From NCBI RefSeq assembly GCF_016508255.1, contig NZ_JADVKT010000003.1, positions 124,001 to 188,000 of the forward strand: 64,000 nucleotides of DNA. Reading direction: 5' to 3'. Source of the DNA: Acinetobacter calcoaceticus. GTDB taxonomy: Bacteria > Pseudomonadota > Gammaproteobacteria > Pseudomonadales > Moraxellaceae. This document shows, in pieces, positions 28,721 to 37,870 of this stretch (positions are counted from its first letter, which is position 1; every line of letters begins with the position of its first letter). Under the pieces are notes generated by a model. It ran no database searches. It was not told the origin of the DNA and saw only the letters and a program-made list of their open reading frames with translations. Position numbers and translations under genes: made by a program.

Positions 28721-29317
28721 TTATTTAACTTTCTCTGTGGTCAGCCAAATATTGGGGTCAGAATTTTGTTGATGCCAAAGCTTGAATTGAGCTCGCCATT
28801 GCTGAAAGGGTGCCGATAATGTAGGGCGTGGGTCATCACTTAAACTGTAAGCCATGCCTTCTACCAGCCATTTGGGTTTAGTTAGCATTGCAATATTGCC
28901 CCATTCTTCGGCCTGTCGATGGTGAATAAGCTCATGGGTGATGTAGAAATCTTTCCAGCCACGTGGGGCAACCAATAATCCCAAATTACCAACTGCTTTA
29001 GCGGCTGCTTTTTCCATGCCAAAGGTATTTGCACATTGAGGAGTTGAGCAAAAAACCATAGTTGGCTGCTGATGAAACGCACCCACTTTATCTTGGGTTT
29101 CTCTTAATGACTGATTATAGAGTATTGTCGCAAGAAGCTCTGTCTTTGGATCATCTACACATACATGACCCTCACAATGTAACGATGAAAGATGATGTGC
29201 CAAAACAACACGTATTGGTTTAAACCAAATAAATGTCACAATGATTAAGACAGCTAAAGTTGTGAATCCATATAAACCGATTTTAATTATCTTTGAATAT
29301 TGATTCTTCACGATCAT
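28721..29317 (-). CDS. Membrane-anchored gluzincin-like putative zinc peptidase
   Basis: A 198-residue protein from the ATG chosen here; an upstream TTG would add 23 residues with no family support. One membrane segment near the N-terminus (about 10-33) puts the rest in the periplasm. THELIHHRQ supplies HExxH, and about 25 residues later WLVEGMAY offers a glutamate as third ligand, the arrangement of gluzincin (MA clan) peptidases. I do not recognise a named family, and the small domain may have lost activity. Two paired cysteines (CEGHVCVDD region, and C-x-x-x-x-C near residue 95) fit a periplasmic protein. Confidence 0.65.
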   Translation of the reverse strand: MIVKNQYSKIIKIGLYGFTTLAVLIIVTFIWFKPIRVVLAHHLSSLHCEGHVCVDDPKTELLATILYNQSLRETQDKVGAFHQQPTMVFCSTPQCANTFGMEKAAAKAVGNLGLLVAPRGWKDFYITHELIHHRQAEEWGNIAMLTKPKWLVEGMAYSLSDDPRPTLSAPFQQWRAQFKLWHQQNSDPNIWLTTEKVK

Positions 29318-29412
29318 GAATCTTAAGTGAAAAGTGTAATGATAGTAGAATAAAAAATATATATTTACAGTATCATTTCCAATCAATATATAAATTTATT
29401 AATTAAAATAGC

Positions 29413-29649
29413 ATGGTTAAAAACAAGCGTACTAAAAATGAACGTTGCAATGGCTTCTTTCAGGAATTTATAGATCAGCTCATTACCGCTATTTTTGGCG
29501 AATTACTTTTCTATATCATTGCTTTACTGTTCATGAGTGCAATTGGCGGAATTGTTTTCGCTGCTATATGTTTCAGTTGGGGCATTCTATTTTTAATGCT
29601 GCCGTTTGCTGTTTTGATTTATATCCTTGTTAAAAAATATAGTCGTTAA
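29413..29649 (+). CDS. Small two-helix membrane protein
   Basis: A 78-residue protein with a basic N-terminus (MVKNKRTKNERC) and two hydrophobic helices at about 24-45 and 50-73, ending in KKYSR. I recognise no family. The codons look like genuine coding sequence, and the divergent spacing to the peptidase-like gene leaves room for a promoter. The ribosome site is poor. Its stop overlaps by a few bases the stop of the convergent LysR gene. Confidence 0.6.
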   Translation: MVKNKRTKNERCNGFFQEFIDQLITAIFGELLFYIIALLFMSAIGGIVFAAICFSWGILFLMLPFAVLIYILVKKYSR

Positions 29650-30515
29650 TACGATGATTCCTGCATCATTTTAATCAATTCTTGCATTGCCCTAGATTGA
29701 GTGCGCCCAGGATGCCACACCATGCCTAATTGACGATTCATTTCTACATCTAGATCAAGCTGTTGCATATCTTGATTAAGCAGAGTTTTTGGTAAAACTG
29801 ACCAACCTAAACCAATCGACACCAACATGCGAATAGACTCAAGAGGGTTATTACTCATAGTGATTTTTGGTTTGAGTGCTTGCTTTTCAAACTCGGCCAA
29901 AGTGATTTGAGCAGTGTAAGTTTGGGCAGCGGGTAACAAGCTTGGGTATTCAATTAAATCTTGTAAGGTCAGATTCTTTTTTTGTGCAAGTGGGTGAAAT
30001 GGAGCAGCAACAAAAACTAAAGGATCATTCCAGATGGTAATGTAGTTAAGACGCTCATCACCTGAAGGAGGAAGGGTTAAAAATGCTAACTCTAAATCAC
30101 CGGCAAGCACTTTTTCATGTGCTTGCTCTGAGTCAACAAAATGCACATCTAAAGTGACCTGCGGAAATTGCTGAACAAAGTGTTTAAGTGGTGAAGGTAA
30201 ATGGTGCAAGCCAATATGATGACTCGTTCCAATTTTTAAACGACCTTGTATCTGAGTTTGTTCATGGCTAAGCGTATGGTGAATATCTCCAAGCTCATTT
30301 AGCCAGTTTTTAACTTTGGGCAATAATGAATGAGCCGCATGAGTTGCTTGAACGCCACGACCTGCGGACTCAAATAGTTTTACACCAAAATATTCTTCTA
30401 AGCTGTGAATTCTTTTGGTTACGGCAGGTTGAGTAATAAATAATTGATCTGCTGCCACAGAGATAGACCCTGTTTCCATAACTTTTACAAAAGCTTCAAA
30501 GGCTGCAAGATTCAT
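29646..30515 (-). CDS. LysR family transcriptional regulator near leuC
   Basis: A 289-residue LysR protein counted from MNLAAFEAFVKVMETGS, which is the canonical family start; a frame open 75 nt further upstream is not supported. The helix-turn-helix is at about 15-40 (ISVAADQLFITQPAVTKRI) and the effector domain from about 90. A LysR gene sits beside leuC in Pseudomonas too, but here a DUF2061 gene intervenes, so control of leuCD is only a possibility. Confidence 0.85.
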   Translation of the reverse strand: MNLAAFEAFVKVMETGSISVAADQLFITQPAVTKRIHSLEEYFGVKLFESAGRGVQATHAAHSLLPKVKNWLNELGDIHHTLSHEQTQIQGRLKIGTSHHIGLHHLPSPLKHFVQQFPQVTLDVHFVDSEQAHEKVLAGDLELAFLTLPPSGDERLNYITIWNDPLVFVAAPFHPLAQKKNLTLQDLIEYPSLLPAAQTYTAQITLAEFEKQALKPKITMSNNPLESIRMLVSIGLGWSVLPKTLLNQDMQQLDLDVEMNRQLGMVWHPGRTQSRAMQELIKMMQESSY

Positions 30516-30630
30516 AATACAACTCAACTTGGAATAGAAAAATCGAGGGGCTAAAGTTGCCGAGCCAAAATCGTACCATGCTTGCAACAAAACGAGTTAG
30601 AAAGTTGTGAATTACCGCACTAATCTTACC

Positions 30631-30885
30631 CTAAGCTGTTGTTTCTTTTTCGCTTAAGGCTGATATACGGCGATCTTTAGCTGCCCATACTTTTTCATGA
30701 AAGAAAAAAGCAAAAGCTTGTACGGTTGGTTCGAGCATACTTAAGGTTAAAGCCATCCAGATATTACCTGTTACAAAGTATGCAACTATCATCGCTACGC
30801 TAATATGCATAATGTAATAACTAAACGTTTTCTTTAATGTACGTTGATTATTTACAACGAATTTTTGAATCTTAGCCATCATCAT
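30631..30885 (-). CDS. DUF2061 small membrane protein
   Basis: An 84-residue protein matching DUF2061: KKTFSYYIMHISVA, then a TGNIWMAL segment, EPTVQAFAFFFHEKVW, and a charged tail. Two hydrophobic segments span about 25-42 and 45-68. The family is uncharacterised, but DUF2061 members occur beside sulfate-assimilation and other metabolic genes. The notable feature is upstream: a Fur-box-like sequence over a good promoter, which suggests iron repression. Three consecutive starts (MMMAK) leave the exact initiation codon open. Confidence 0.78.
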   Translation of the reverse strand: MMMAKIQKFVVNNQRTLKKTFSYYIMHISVAMIVAYFVTGNIWMALTLSMLEPTVQAFAFFFHEKVWAAKDRRISALSEKETTA

Positions 30886-30925
30886 TTTCTCTAGCCACTT
30901 TAGATATTTTTAGTATAGAGAGGAG

Positions 30926-30953
30926 AGTATAAGATTAAAAATGGATTATGCAA
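30926..30953 (-). promoter_or_regulatory. Predicted sigma-70 promoter of the DUF2061 gene
   Basis: On the minus strand TTGCAT (30948-30953) and TATACT (30926-30931) are 16 nt apart, about 40 nt before the DUF2061 start. The -35 overlaps the Fur-like box. Confidence 0.55.
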
Positions 30954-30968
30954 ATGATAATCATTAAC
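30950..30968. promoter_or_regulatory. Fur-box-like operator
   Basis: GCAAATGATAATCATTAAC matches the 19-bp Fur consensus GATAATGATAATCATTATC at 16 positions, with the core ATGATAATCAT palindrome intact. It overlaps the -35 of the DUF2061 promoter, a normal place for repression. leuC is more than 100 nt away on the other side. Confidence 0.65.
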
Positions 30969-31073
30969 AAATCCGATTTATAGATTTTAATGTGCGACGG
31001 ATAAATTATAACTGATTCCAAAAAGTTTCCTAATTTATAAAAATGATAAATTAGATTTATGTGAAACTCTGGC

Positions 31074-31079
31074 TATAAT
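31074..31079 (+). promoter_or_regulatory. Likely -10 element of the leuC promoter
   Basis: A perfect TATAAT lies 44 nt before the leuC start. The hexamer 17 nt upstream (TTAGAT) is a poor -35, so an activator may be needed. Confidence 0.4.
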
Positions 31080-31122
31080 CGAAGAAAGATTAGAATTACC
31101 CAGTCCAATGGAGCAAGACGAC

Positions 31123-32541
31123 ATGGCAGGCAAAACTTTATATGACAAATTGTGGGATGACCACGTTGTTTCACAGCGTGATGATGGTTCATGTTTACTT
31201 TATATCGACCGTCATTTATTGCATGAAGTGACGAGTCCACAAGCATTTGAAGGTTTGCAACTTGCAGGTCGTCAACCATGGCGTTTAAGTGCAAACGTCG
31301 CTACACCTGACCATAACGTTCCAACATCTAAAAAAGAGCGAGATCAAGGTATTGCAGGGATTGAAGATGATACGTCTCGTATTCAGGTTCAAACCTTAGA
31401 TGACAACTGTAAAGCTTTTAATATTGTTGAATTTAATATTAATGATATCCGTCAGGGGATTGTGCATGTCGTTGGGCCTGAACAGGGTTTAACTTTACCT
31501 GGCATGACAGTCGTATGTGGTGATTCACATACAGCAACTCACGGTGCTTTCGGCTGCTTGGCACATGGTATTGGAACATCTGAAGTTGAACACGTGTTAG
31601 CAACACAATGTTTGATCCAGAAAAAATCTAAAAACATGTTAGTACGTGTAGATGGTGTATTAGGCAAAGGCGTAACACCAAAAGATGTGGTGTTAGCTAT
31701 TATTGCTAAAATCGGTACCGCTGGTGGTACAGGCTATGCAATCGAGTTCGGTGGCCAAGTTTTCCGTGATATGTCGATTGAAGGACGTATGACGGTATGT
31801 AACATGGCGATTGAAGCTGGTGCTCGTGTCGGCATGGTTGCTGTTGATGACAAAACTGTTGAATACGTGAAAGGCCGTAGCTATGCACCAAAAGGCGAGC
31901 AATGGGAACAAGCAGTTGCTTACTGGGACACTTTGCATTCAGATGAAGATGCAGTGTTTGATGCAGTCATTGAATTAAATGGCGCAGAGATCGAGCCACA
32001 AGTATCTTGGGGAACTTCACCTGAGATGGTGATTCCCGTAACAGAAGCTGTACCAACCTTAGAACAAGCGAAAGATGACGTTCAACGTAATGACTGGACG
32101 CGTGCTTATCAATATATGGGTTTAAACGCAGGTCAAGCATTGGCTGATATTCAACTTGACCGTGTCTTTATTGGTTCTTGTACTAACTCTCGTATTGAAG
32201 ATATCCGTGCTGCGGCTGAGGTAGTTAAAGGCCGTAAAGTGGCGTCTAGTATTAAACAAGCCATGATTGTTCCGGGTTCAGGTTTAGTTAAACAACAGGC
32301 AGAAAAAGAAGGCTTGGATAAAATCTTCTTGGAAGCTGGTTTTGAATGGCGTGAACCGGGTTGTTCAATGTGTTTAGCAATGAATGCAGATAAGTTACAA
32401 CCGGGTGAACATTGTGCATCGACGTCTAACCGTAACTTTGAAGGCCGTCAAGGCAATGGTGGTCGCACTCACTTGGTGAGCCCTGCAATGGCAGCAGCGG
32501 CTGCAATCGCAGGTCACTTTGTTGATGTTCGTTCATTTTAA
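31123..32541 (+). CDS. leuC: 3-isopropylmalate dehydratase large subunit LeuC
   Basis: A 472-residue aconitase-family protein from [20 protein letters not shown] lies 9 nt before this ATG, better than an ATG 15 nt upstream. The [4Fe-4S] cysteines are in GSCTNSR and in GCSMC, and the [15 protein letters not shown] segment is also conserved. With LeuD it isomerises 2-isopropylmalate to 3-isopropylmalate in leucine synthesis. leuD follows 18 nt later. No leader peptide rich in leucine codons was seen upstream. Confidence 0.97.
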   Translation: MAGKTLYDKLWDDHVVSQRDDGSCLLYIDRHLLHEVTSPQAFEGLQLAGRQPWRLSANVATPDHNVPTSKKERDQGIAGIEDDTSRIQVQTLDDNCKAFNIVEFNINDIRQGIVHVVGPEQGLTLPGMTVVCGDSHTATHGAFGCLAHGIGTSEVEHVLATQCLIQKKSKNMLVRVDGVLGKGVTPKDVVLAIIAKIGTAGGTGYAIEFGGQVFRDMSIEGRMTVCNMAIEAGARVGMVAVDDKTVEYVKGRSYAPKGEQWEQAVAYWDTLHSDEDAVFDAVIELNGAEIEPQVSWGTSPEMVIPVTEAVPTLEQAKDDVQRNDWTRAYQYMGLNAGQALADIQLDRVFIGSCTNSRIEDIRAAAEVVKGRKVASSIKQAMIVPGSGLVKQQAEKEGLDKIFLEAGFEWREPGCSMCLAMNADKLQPGEHCASTSNRNFEGRQGNGGRTHLVSPAMAAAAAIAGHFVDVRSF

Positions 32542-32559
32542 TTCGGTCTGGAGCAAACC

Positions 32560-33207
32560 ATGAAAGCTTATACAGTTGAACAAGGTATCGTTGCACCATT
32601 AGATCGTGCCAATGTTGATACAGATTTAATTATTCCAAAACAGTTTTTGAAATCAATCAAACGTACTGGTTTTGGCGACAACTTATTTGATGAACTTCGT
32701 TATTTAGATGAAGGTTATCCGGGACAAGATAATTCAGTTCGTCCAAAAAATCCGGATTTCATTTTGAACCAGCCACGTTATCAAGGCGCAAATGTTTTAA
32801 TTGCTCGCACTAACTTTGGTTGTGGTTCAAGCCGTGAGCATGCGCCTTGGGCATTAAATGAATATGGTTTTCGTACTGTTATTGCGCCAAGTTTTGCTGA
32901 TATTTTCTTTAATAACTGTTTCAAAAATGGCATGTTGCCTGTCATTTTGTCAGAAGAAATTGTTGATCAGTTATTTAAAGAGTGCGCTGCCAATGAAGGC
33001 TATCAATTAACAATTGATTTAGCAGCTCAGGAAGTACGTACTCCCACAGGTGAAGCTTTTAAGTTTGAAGTTGACCCATTTCGCAAGCATTGTTTGTTAA
33101 ATGGCTTGGATGATATTGGTTTAACGCTTCAAAATGCAGATGCGATTCGTGCTTATGAAGAAAAAACTAAACAGGTTCATCCTTGGGTATTCCAAGAGTT
33201 AAATTAA
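32560..33207 (+). CDS. leuD: 3-isopropylmalate dehydratase small subunit LeuD
   Basis: A 215-residue swivel-domain subunit. [14 protein letters not shown] near the N-terminus, the [14 protein letters not shown] segment at about 88-102 and the [14 protein letters not shown] segment are LeuD signatures. GGAG precedes the ATG. It works as a heterodimer with LeuC. It is separated from leuB by a lipoprotein gene and so is not directly coupled to it. Confidence 0.97.
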   Translation: MKAYTVEQGIVAPLDRANVDTDLIIPKQFLKSIKRTGFGDNLFDELRYLDEGYPGQDNSVRPKNPDFILNQPRYQGANVLIARTNFGCGSSREHAPWALNEYGFRTVIAPSFADIFFNNCFKNGMLPVILSEEIVDQLFKECAANEGYQLTIDLAAQEVRTPTGEAFKFEVDPFRKHCLLNGLDDIGLTLQNADAIRAYEEKTKQVHPWVFQELN

Positions 33208-33319
33208 CCTTTTGGTACATTTTAAACATAGCCATGGCGTAGTGTTCAAACTCTTGCTAACATGCTAAAGCATAAAAACACCTTAAAATTATGCACTAGA
33301 TGAGGATTGGGCTTGAACA

Positions 33320-33904
33320 ATGAAGAGGAACGTTACTCATAGCTTTTTGTTGAGCCTGTGCGCAATAACACTCAGTGCTTGTCAGAGCACATACAATGTA
33401 GTGGATACTGTCCGTATTAAGCAGGCTGAACAAGAAAATTTGGGGCAGAATGCAGCAATATATTGTTCGGGTGCGAAGAGTTGTGAATTTGAACGACTCA
33501 ATGATATTACTGTAGTGGATGCGCAAACACGACGAATTAGTAATCAGGCAATCCATCAAGGAATTGTACGGTTGCATGGTTCAGTGCTTGGACAAAGCAA
33601 CAGTTTATATTTATCTGTGCCTGCTAAACAATATGAAGTGGTGATCCGTTTTTATCCGATTTCTCCAGATCGGGCAGAAACAATTCATGTGATTCACCAG
33701 TTTAATGCCAACCATCGCTATACATTTAAAATGTACCGAGACAAATCTAACCGTTCGGGTAGTTTGCTGAATGTTTCTGTACCTGATCCATTATGTGTCG
33801 ATTTAGAGCAGGATGAGCGTGTAATTCGCCGTTTTTGTCGACCATTTGATGTAACAACAGGGCTAGGCGAGTTCCTTGAACAGAAAAAACTAACACCGCG
33901 GTAG
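33320..33904 (+). CDS. Predicted outer or inner membrane lipoprotein between leuD and leuB
   Basis: A 194-residue protein with a lipoprotein signal: basic MKRN, a hydrophobic run, and lipobox LSAC with the acylated Cys at about residue 20. The mature part contains a CSGAKSCEF pair and further cysteines that could form disulfides, and is mostly beta-strand-like. I do not recognise a named family. It lies on the same strand as the leu genes, with 37 nt to leuB. There is no reason from sequence to link it to leucine synthesis. Confidence 0.8.
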   Translation: MKRNVTHSFLLSLCAITLSACQSTYNVVDTVRIKQAEQENLGQNAAIYCSGAKSCEFERLNDITVVDAQTRRISNQAIHQGIVRLHGSVLGQSNSLYLSVPAKQYEVVIRFYPISPDRAETIHVIHQFNANHRYTFKMYRDKSNRSGSLLNVSVPDPLCVDLEQDERVIRRFCRPFDVTTGLGEFLEQKKLTPR

Positions 33905-33941
33905 TCATAACGCTGCTTGTTTTTGAAAATGGAAAAAGTTC

Positions 33942-35021
33942 ATGTCTAAACAGATTTTAATTTTAGCTGGTGATGGTATTGGTCCTGAAATTGTTGGGGC
34001 AGCAGAAAAAGTATTAAATAAAGTAAATGAAAAATTTAATTTATCGTTAACTTGGGAACATGGCCTATTGGGCGGCGCTGCAATTGATGCGCATGGTGAA
34101 CCGTATCCAGCTGTAACGAGTGAACAAGCAAAAAACGCGGATGCAATTTTATTAGGGGCAGTGGGCGGACCAAAATGGGACACTATTGAGCGCTCTATTC
34201 GTCCTGAACGTGGTCTTTTAAAAATTCGTAGTGAACTCAACTTGTTTGCTAACTTGCGTCCAGCCATTCTTTATCCGCAACTAGCAGACGCTTCTAGCTT
34301 AAAGCCTGAAATTGTTGCTGGCTTAGATATTCTGATTGTTCGTGAGCTTACTGGCGGTATTTATTTTGGCCAGCCACGTGGTATTCGTGAACTCGAAAAC
34401 GGTGAAAAACAAGGCTATAACACTGACGTTTATTCTGAAAGTGAAATTAAGCGCATTGCAAAAGTTGCTTTTGAACTTGCAGGTTTGCGTGGTGGTAAAG
34501 TTTGTTCGGTCGATAAAGCGAACGTTTTGGAAGTAACAGAACTTTGGAAGCAAACAGTTACTGATTTGCAGCAAGCGAATTATTCAAACATTCAGCTTTC
34601 CCATATGTATGTGGATAATGCTGCAATGCAGCTTGTACGCGCACCAAAACAGTTTGATGTGATCGTAACAGGTAACTTGTTTGGCGATATTTTATCTGAT
34701 GAAGCGGCAATGCTTACAGGTTCAATTGGCATGTTGCCATCAGCTTCTTTAGATGAAAATGGCAAAGGCATGTATGAGCCTTGTCATGGTTCTGCACCTG
34801 ACATTGCGGGTCAAAACGTGGCGAATCCATTAGCAACTATTCTTTCTGTTGCAATGATGCTTCGCTATACATTCCGTGAAGAAGCTGCTGCAAAAGCAAT
34901 TGAAGATGCGGTAGGTCAAGTACTAGATCAAGGCTTGCGTACAGCAGATATTATGTCTGAAGGTATGACAAAAGTTGGTACAGCTGAGATGGGTGAAGCA
35001 GTCGTTGCCGTACTTGCTTAA
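33942..35021 (+). CDS. leuB: 3-isopropylmalate dehydrogenase LeuB
   Basis: A 359-residue decarboxylating dehydrogenase. GDGIGPEIV lies at the N-terminus, the [24 protein letters not shown] segment (about 88-110) binds substrate, and [13 protein letters not shown] and the late [15 protein letters not shown] binding loops are in place. It oxidises 3-isopropylmalate with NAD+, the third leucine-specific step. The N-terminal motif fixes the start. A terminator follows 13 nt after the stop. Confidence 0.97.
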   Translation: MSKQILILAGDGIGPEIVGAAEKVLNKVNEKFNLSLTWEHGLLGGAAIDAHGEPYPAVTSEQAKNADAILLGAVGGPKWDTIERSIRPERGLLKIRSELNLFANLRPAILYPQLADASSLKPEIVAGLDILIVRELTGGIYFGQPRGIRELENGEKQGYNTDVYSESEIKRIAKVAFELAGLRGGKVCSVDKANVLEVTELWKQTVTDLQQANYSNIQLSHMYVDNAAMQLVRAPKQFDVIVTGNLFGDILSDEAAMLTGSIGMLPSASLDENGKGMYEPCHGSAPDIAGQNVANPLATILSVAMMLRYTFREEAAAKAIEDAVGQVLDQGLRTADIMSEGMTKVGTAEMGEAVVAVLA

Positions 35022-35034
35022 AACTTACTTCGCT

Positions 35035-35065
35035 AAAAAACGCAGCTTAAAGCTGCGTTTTTTTA
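35035..35065. terminator. Terminator between leuB and a convergent lipoprotein gene
   Basis: CGCAGC pairs with GCTGCG around TTAAA, with A6 and T7 flanks, and can act on both strands. Confidence 0.88.
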
Positions 35066-35075
35066 TGGTTCTGTT

Positions 35076-35483
35076 TTAGCAGGCTTTGCCTTCATATTGA
35101 ATAGACTCGGCAATATCATTTTTAAGCTGAAAAATAACTTTGCAGTTGAAATTCACATCGTAAGAATTGCCACTCAGATTACCTGACTGTATAGCGACAG
35201 AATTACCTCTCATATCGACATTACTCACCATTGGGATTGGAATGTTTAATGGACGTAAAATCGTATAGATGAGTTGATCGGGTGTTTTCTGTGAAGCATG
35301 AGAGACTTGAAAACCAAGACTACGTAGATTGATATCTTGTTGAATGGTTGCAGAAGATTTACCTAGAAAGCTCTTTAAATATTCTTGTAAATCTATAGAT
35401 TGGCGTGGATGGCTGGTACAACCGTTCACATTCATTATGATTAAACAAAGTAGGCCAATTTGACATCGGGTCTCTATATTCAT
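35076..35483 (-). CDS. Small predicted lipoprotein
   Basis: A 135-residue protein from MNIETRCQIG, with GAG upstream; a frame open 42 nt further up is less credible. The hydrophobic segment ends in NVNGC, an acceptable lipobox with Cys at residue 22. The mature part has a cysteine pair near the C-terminus (FNCKV and KAC). No family is recognised. It is convergent with leuB, and downstream genes on the same strand are absent. Confidence 0.68.
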   Translation of the reverse strand: MNIETRCQIGLLCLIIMNVNGCTSHPRQSIDLQEYLKSFLGKSSATIQQDINLRSLGFQVSHASQKTPDQLIYTILRPLNIPIPMVSNVDMRGNSVAIQSGNLSGNSYDVNFNCKVIFQLKNDIAESIQYEGKAC

Positions 35484-35657
35484 TTTTATCTCAATAAAGA
35501 AATTATATTTATTATTAAAGAACAATAGGTTGGATTTGAATGCTTGTAAAGTAAAAAAGGAAGATTATGATAAATGAAAGGTGAGCTTACATTCAGACTT
35601 ATCCTTATATTTAAACCGTTCTAATAATAATTTTGTAGAAAACTAAGGGAAAATACG

Positions 35658-36029
35658 ATGAGAAAAATTGCTTTTGCATTTTTATGCAGTTTAGGAATGA
35701 CTTCAGTCTATGCAGATAACTGTGATAGTACTCGTAATACTTATGATGATATTTACTGTACCAATAAAATTTATGCGAGTGCAGATGTAGATCTGAATAA
35801 GAATTATCAAGCATTGCGAGTAAAGTTAAATACTGCTCAAAAAAATATTCTTAAAAAATCTCAGCTCGCATGGATACGTCAACGTGATGCTAACTGTACA
35901 GATTCAAATAGGAATAGCGTAGACGTGCAATGCCGTTTACAGACAACGCAAGAAAGAAACCATTGGCTGCAAGAAAGATTGCGTGAATGCCAAACGGTGG
36001 GATGTAAAACCAGTCGCTTAAGTGAATAA
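35658..36029 (+). CDS. Secreted LprI/DUF1311-like protein
   Basis: A 123-residue protein with a signal peptide (cleavage near SVYA-DN, residue 20). The mature part has six cysteines, and a LKKSQLAWIRQRDANC segment matches the DUF1311/LprI family; the mycobacterial LprI member inhibits lysozyme. AAGGG lies 8 nt before the ATG. It should be periplasmic and disulfide-bonded. A lysozyme-inhibitor role is possible by family only. Confidence 0.78.
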   Translation: MRKIAFAFLCSLGMTSVYADNCDSTRNTYDDIYCTNKIYASADVDLNKNYQALRVKLNTAQKNILKKSQLAWIRQRDANCTDSNRNSVDVQCRLQTTQERNHWLQERLRECQTVGCKTSRLSE

Positions 36030-36038
36030 ACAACGCAA

Positions 36039-36069
36039 TAAAAAAGCCACATCATGAAGTGGCTTTTTT
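36039..36069. terminator. Bidirectional terminator between the LprI-like gene and infA
   Basis: GCCAC pairs with GTGGC around a partly paired loop, with A6 and T6 flanks. Confidence 0.8.
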
Positions 36070-36080
36070 GCATTCACTAA

Positions 36081-36302
36081 TTAGCGAGCACGGTACGTAA
36101 TACGACCTTTAGTGAGGTCATATGGAGTCATTTCGACTTTTACACTGTCGCCAGTAAGAATACGAATATAGTGTTTACGCATTTTACCAGAAATGTGTGC
36201 AATAACTTCGTGACCGTTTTCAAGACGTACACGGAACATCGTATTAGGAAGCGTTTCGGTGACAACGCCTTCGAACTCAATGAGTTCCTCTTTATTGGCC
36301 AT
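36081..36302 (-). CDS. infA: Translation initiation factor IF-1
   Basis: A 73-residue OB-fold protein, the normal length. [16 protein letters not shown], the [13 protein letters not shown] segment and the [10 protein letters not shown]-terminal part are those of bacterial IF-1. It binds the ribosomal A site with IF-2 and IF-3 during initiation. It is monocistronic, with a terminator about 10 nt after its stop. Confidence 0.97.
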   Translation of the reverse strand: MANKEELIEFEGVVTETLPNTMFRVRLENGHEVIAHISGKMRKHYIRILTGDSVKVEMTPYDLTKGRITYRAR

Positions 36303-36493
36303 AGCCTACCTGATGATCAAATTGGAAAGGCGCAAATTATAGTCAATTTATTTAAAAAAAACAAGATAGACATACTTCTACTCAAGCATCTGGTTAAAGT
36401 ATGACTAATAAAAAAAGATGTAATTTTTTTCACAAAAGAAGTCTAATTCTGTTGTCAGTTTGGTCAATCAACGCTAATCTAAAATCATAGTTA

Positions 36494-36531
36494 TTAGGGA
36501 CTGTTAATTGCGTAAAGGTCAACAGCCCTAA
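36494..36531. promoter_or_regulatory. Inverted repeat upstream of the AraC gene
   Basis: TTAGGG-a-CTGTT (36494-36505) is the inverse of AACAGCCCTAA (36521-36531), 11 pairs with one bulge around 15 nt. It ends 35 nt before the regulator start, fitting an operator for autoregulation or a leader hairpin. Confidence 0.5.
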
Positions 36532-36565
36532 ATATCAATGAAGTATCTACATGGAAGGGCACTGC

Positions 36566-37576
36566 GTGGGTCAGCTAACAGATGCATCAGTTGTATTACG
36601 CTTTGGCTATCAAGCGATTCGTCGTGCGGGTTTGCCAACAGAAGAAATATTAACCAAAGCGGGAGTTGCTTTAAATCAGGTCGATACCAATGCACGTACA
36701 CCATTAAGTGCACAGTACGCCTTTTGGACTGCCGCACAGGAAGTTAGTAAAGATCCTGATATCGGTCTGCATTTGGGTGAACATTTGCCTTTGTATCGAG
36801 GGCAGGTGATTGAACACCTATTTATTAGTAGTGAAACCTTTGGTGAAGGTCTAAAGCGTGCTTTAGCTTATCAACGACTTATTAGTGATGCATTTGATGC
36901 AAAACTGGTTGTCGAGGAAGGGCGTTGCTACTTAACCAATGGCGAACAGATCGGTGCGGATAATCTAGTCAATCGTCATTTCTCTGAATGTGCAATTTCG
37001 GGCATACTTAGATTTTTTAAGTTTATTACCGAAGGACAATTTCATCCTATTTTCATCGATTTTAACTTTAGCGAAGGCGCTTCTGAGGATGAATATTTCC
37101 GCGTATATGGCTGTCCAGTTAGCTTAGGTCAAAAAGAGACACGTTTATATTTTGATCCAGCTATTCTAGATTTTCAGCTGTGGCAGGCTGAACCTGAGCT
37201 ATTACAATTGCATGAGCAACTTGCAATAGAGAAACTACAAGAATTAGCTCGTTATGATTTAGTAGGTGAAGTTCGCAGAGCAATTGGTTCAACGCTGGAA
37301 AGTGGAGAAACAACCTTGGAAACGGTTGCTGCTCAGTTGAATATTACCCCACGCCGCTTACGTACTCAGTTAAGCGAAGCTAATACCAGTTTTCAGCAAA
37401 TTTTGTCAGATTATCGCTGCCGTTTAGCTAAAAAACTTTTGGCCAATACCAATGAGAGTGTTGAACGTATTGTGTATTTAACGGGCTTCTCTGAACCAAG
37501 TACGTTCTATCGTGCATTTAAACGTTGGACGAATGAGACACCAGTTGAATATCGGAAACGTAAACAACACCGTTAA
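36566..37576 (+). CDS. AraC family transcriptional regulator
   Basis: About 336 residues. The N-terminal part (to about 190) is the arabinose-binding-like domain of the OruR/ArgR-type AraC proteins, and the C-terminal part (about 240-330) has two helix-turn-helix units (VAAQLNITPRRLRTQL and VERIVYLTGFSEPSTFYRAFKRWT). I prefer the GTG at 36566 because GGAAGGG lies just before it; an in-frame ATG at 36551 would put that sequence inside the gene, and either is possible. The effector and targets are unknown: the neighbours are infA and truA, which are not plausible targets. Convergent with truA. Confidence 0.85.
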   Translation: MGQLTDASVVLRFGYQAIRRAGLPTEEILTKAGVALNQVDTNARTPLSAQYAFWTAAQEVSKDPDIGLHLGEHLPLYRGQVIEHLFISSETFGEGLKRALAYQRLISDAFDAKLVVEEGRCYLTNGEQIGADNLVNRHFSECAISGILRFFKFITEGQFHPIFIDFNFSEGASEDEYFRVYGCPVSLGQKETRLYFDPAILDFQLWQAEPELLQLHEQLAIEKLQELARYDLVGEVRRAIGSTLESGETTLETVAAQLNITPRRLRTQLSEANTSFQQILSDYRCRLAKKLLANTNESVERIVYLTGFSEPSTFYRAFKRWTNETPVEYRKRKQHR

Positions 37577-37663
37577 TTTATTCTATGTCATGACGGAGTC
37601 GTGCCATTGAGACTTTAATAACCGGATTGGCCTTCAGCTAGAGTTACTTTTCTTTCGGAATGA

Positions 37664-37799
37664 AGAGCGTAAGCTCTGCAAGAGCAAAGCTTGTGACATG
37701 GTAAAGAGTAATAATTTTTACCGTGTCACAAGGTGATGAAAGACTTATCGAACTACGCACTTCGTTTGTCTTGCACTGTGGTTAAAGTACACTTTAACC
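37664..37799. repeat. Intergenic array of three hairpins
   Basis: Between convergent araC-like and truA genes lie AGAGC/GCTCT (37664-37677), a 16-bp stem CTTGTGACATGGTAAA/TTTACCGTGTCACAAG with one G-T pair (37690-37732), and GGTTAAAGT/ACTTTAACC (37780-37799). The 294-nt stretch has no gene. The sequence just before (37644-37658) resembles part of the array at 48170. Confidence 0.6.
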
Positions 37800-37870
37800 T
37801 TGTTCATGTTGCGTATGACTTTGTCGCGTATCTTATTTAGTGCTTAATTTGGATGCCGAGATTCACTGTC

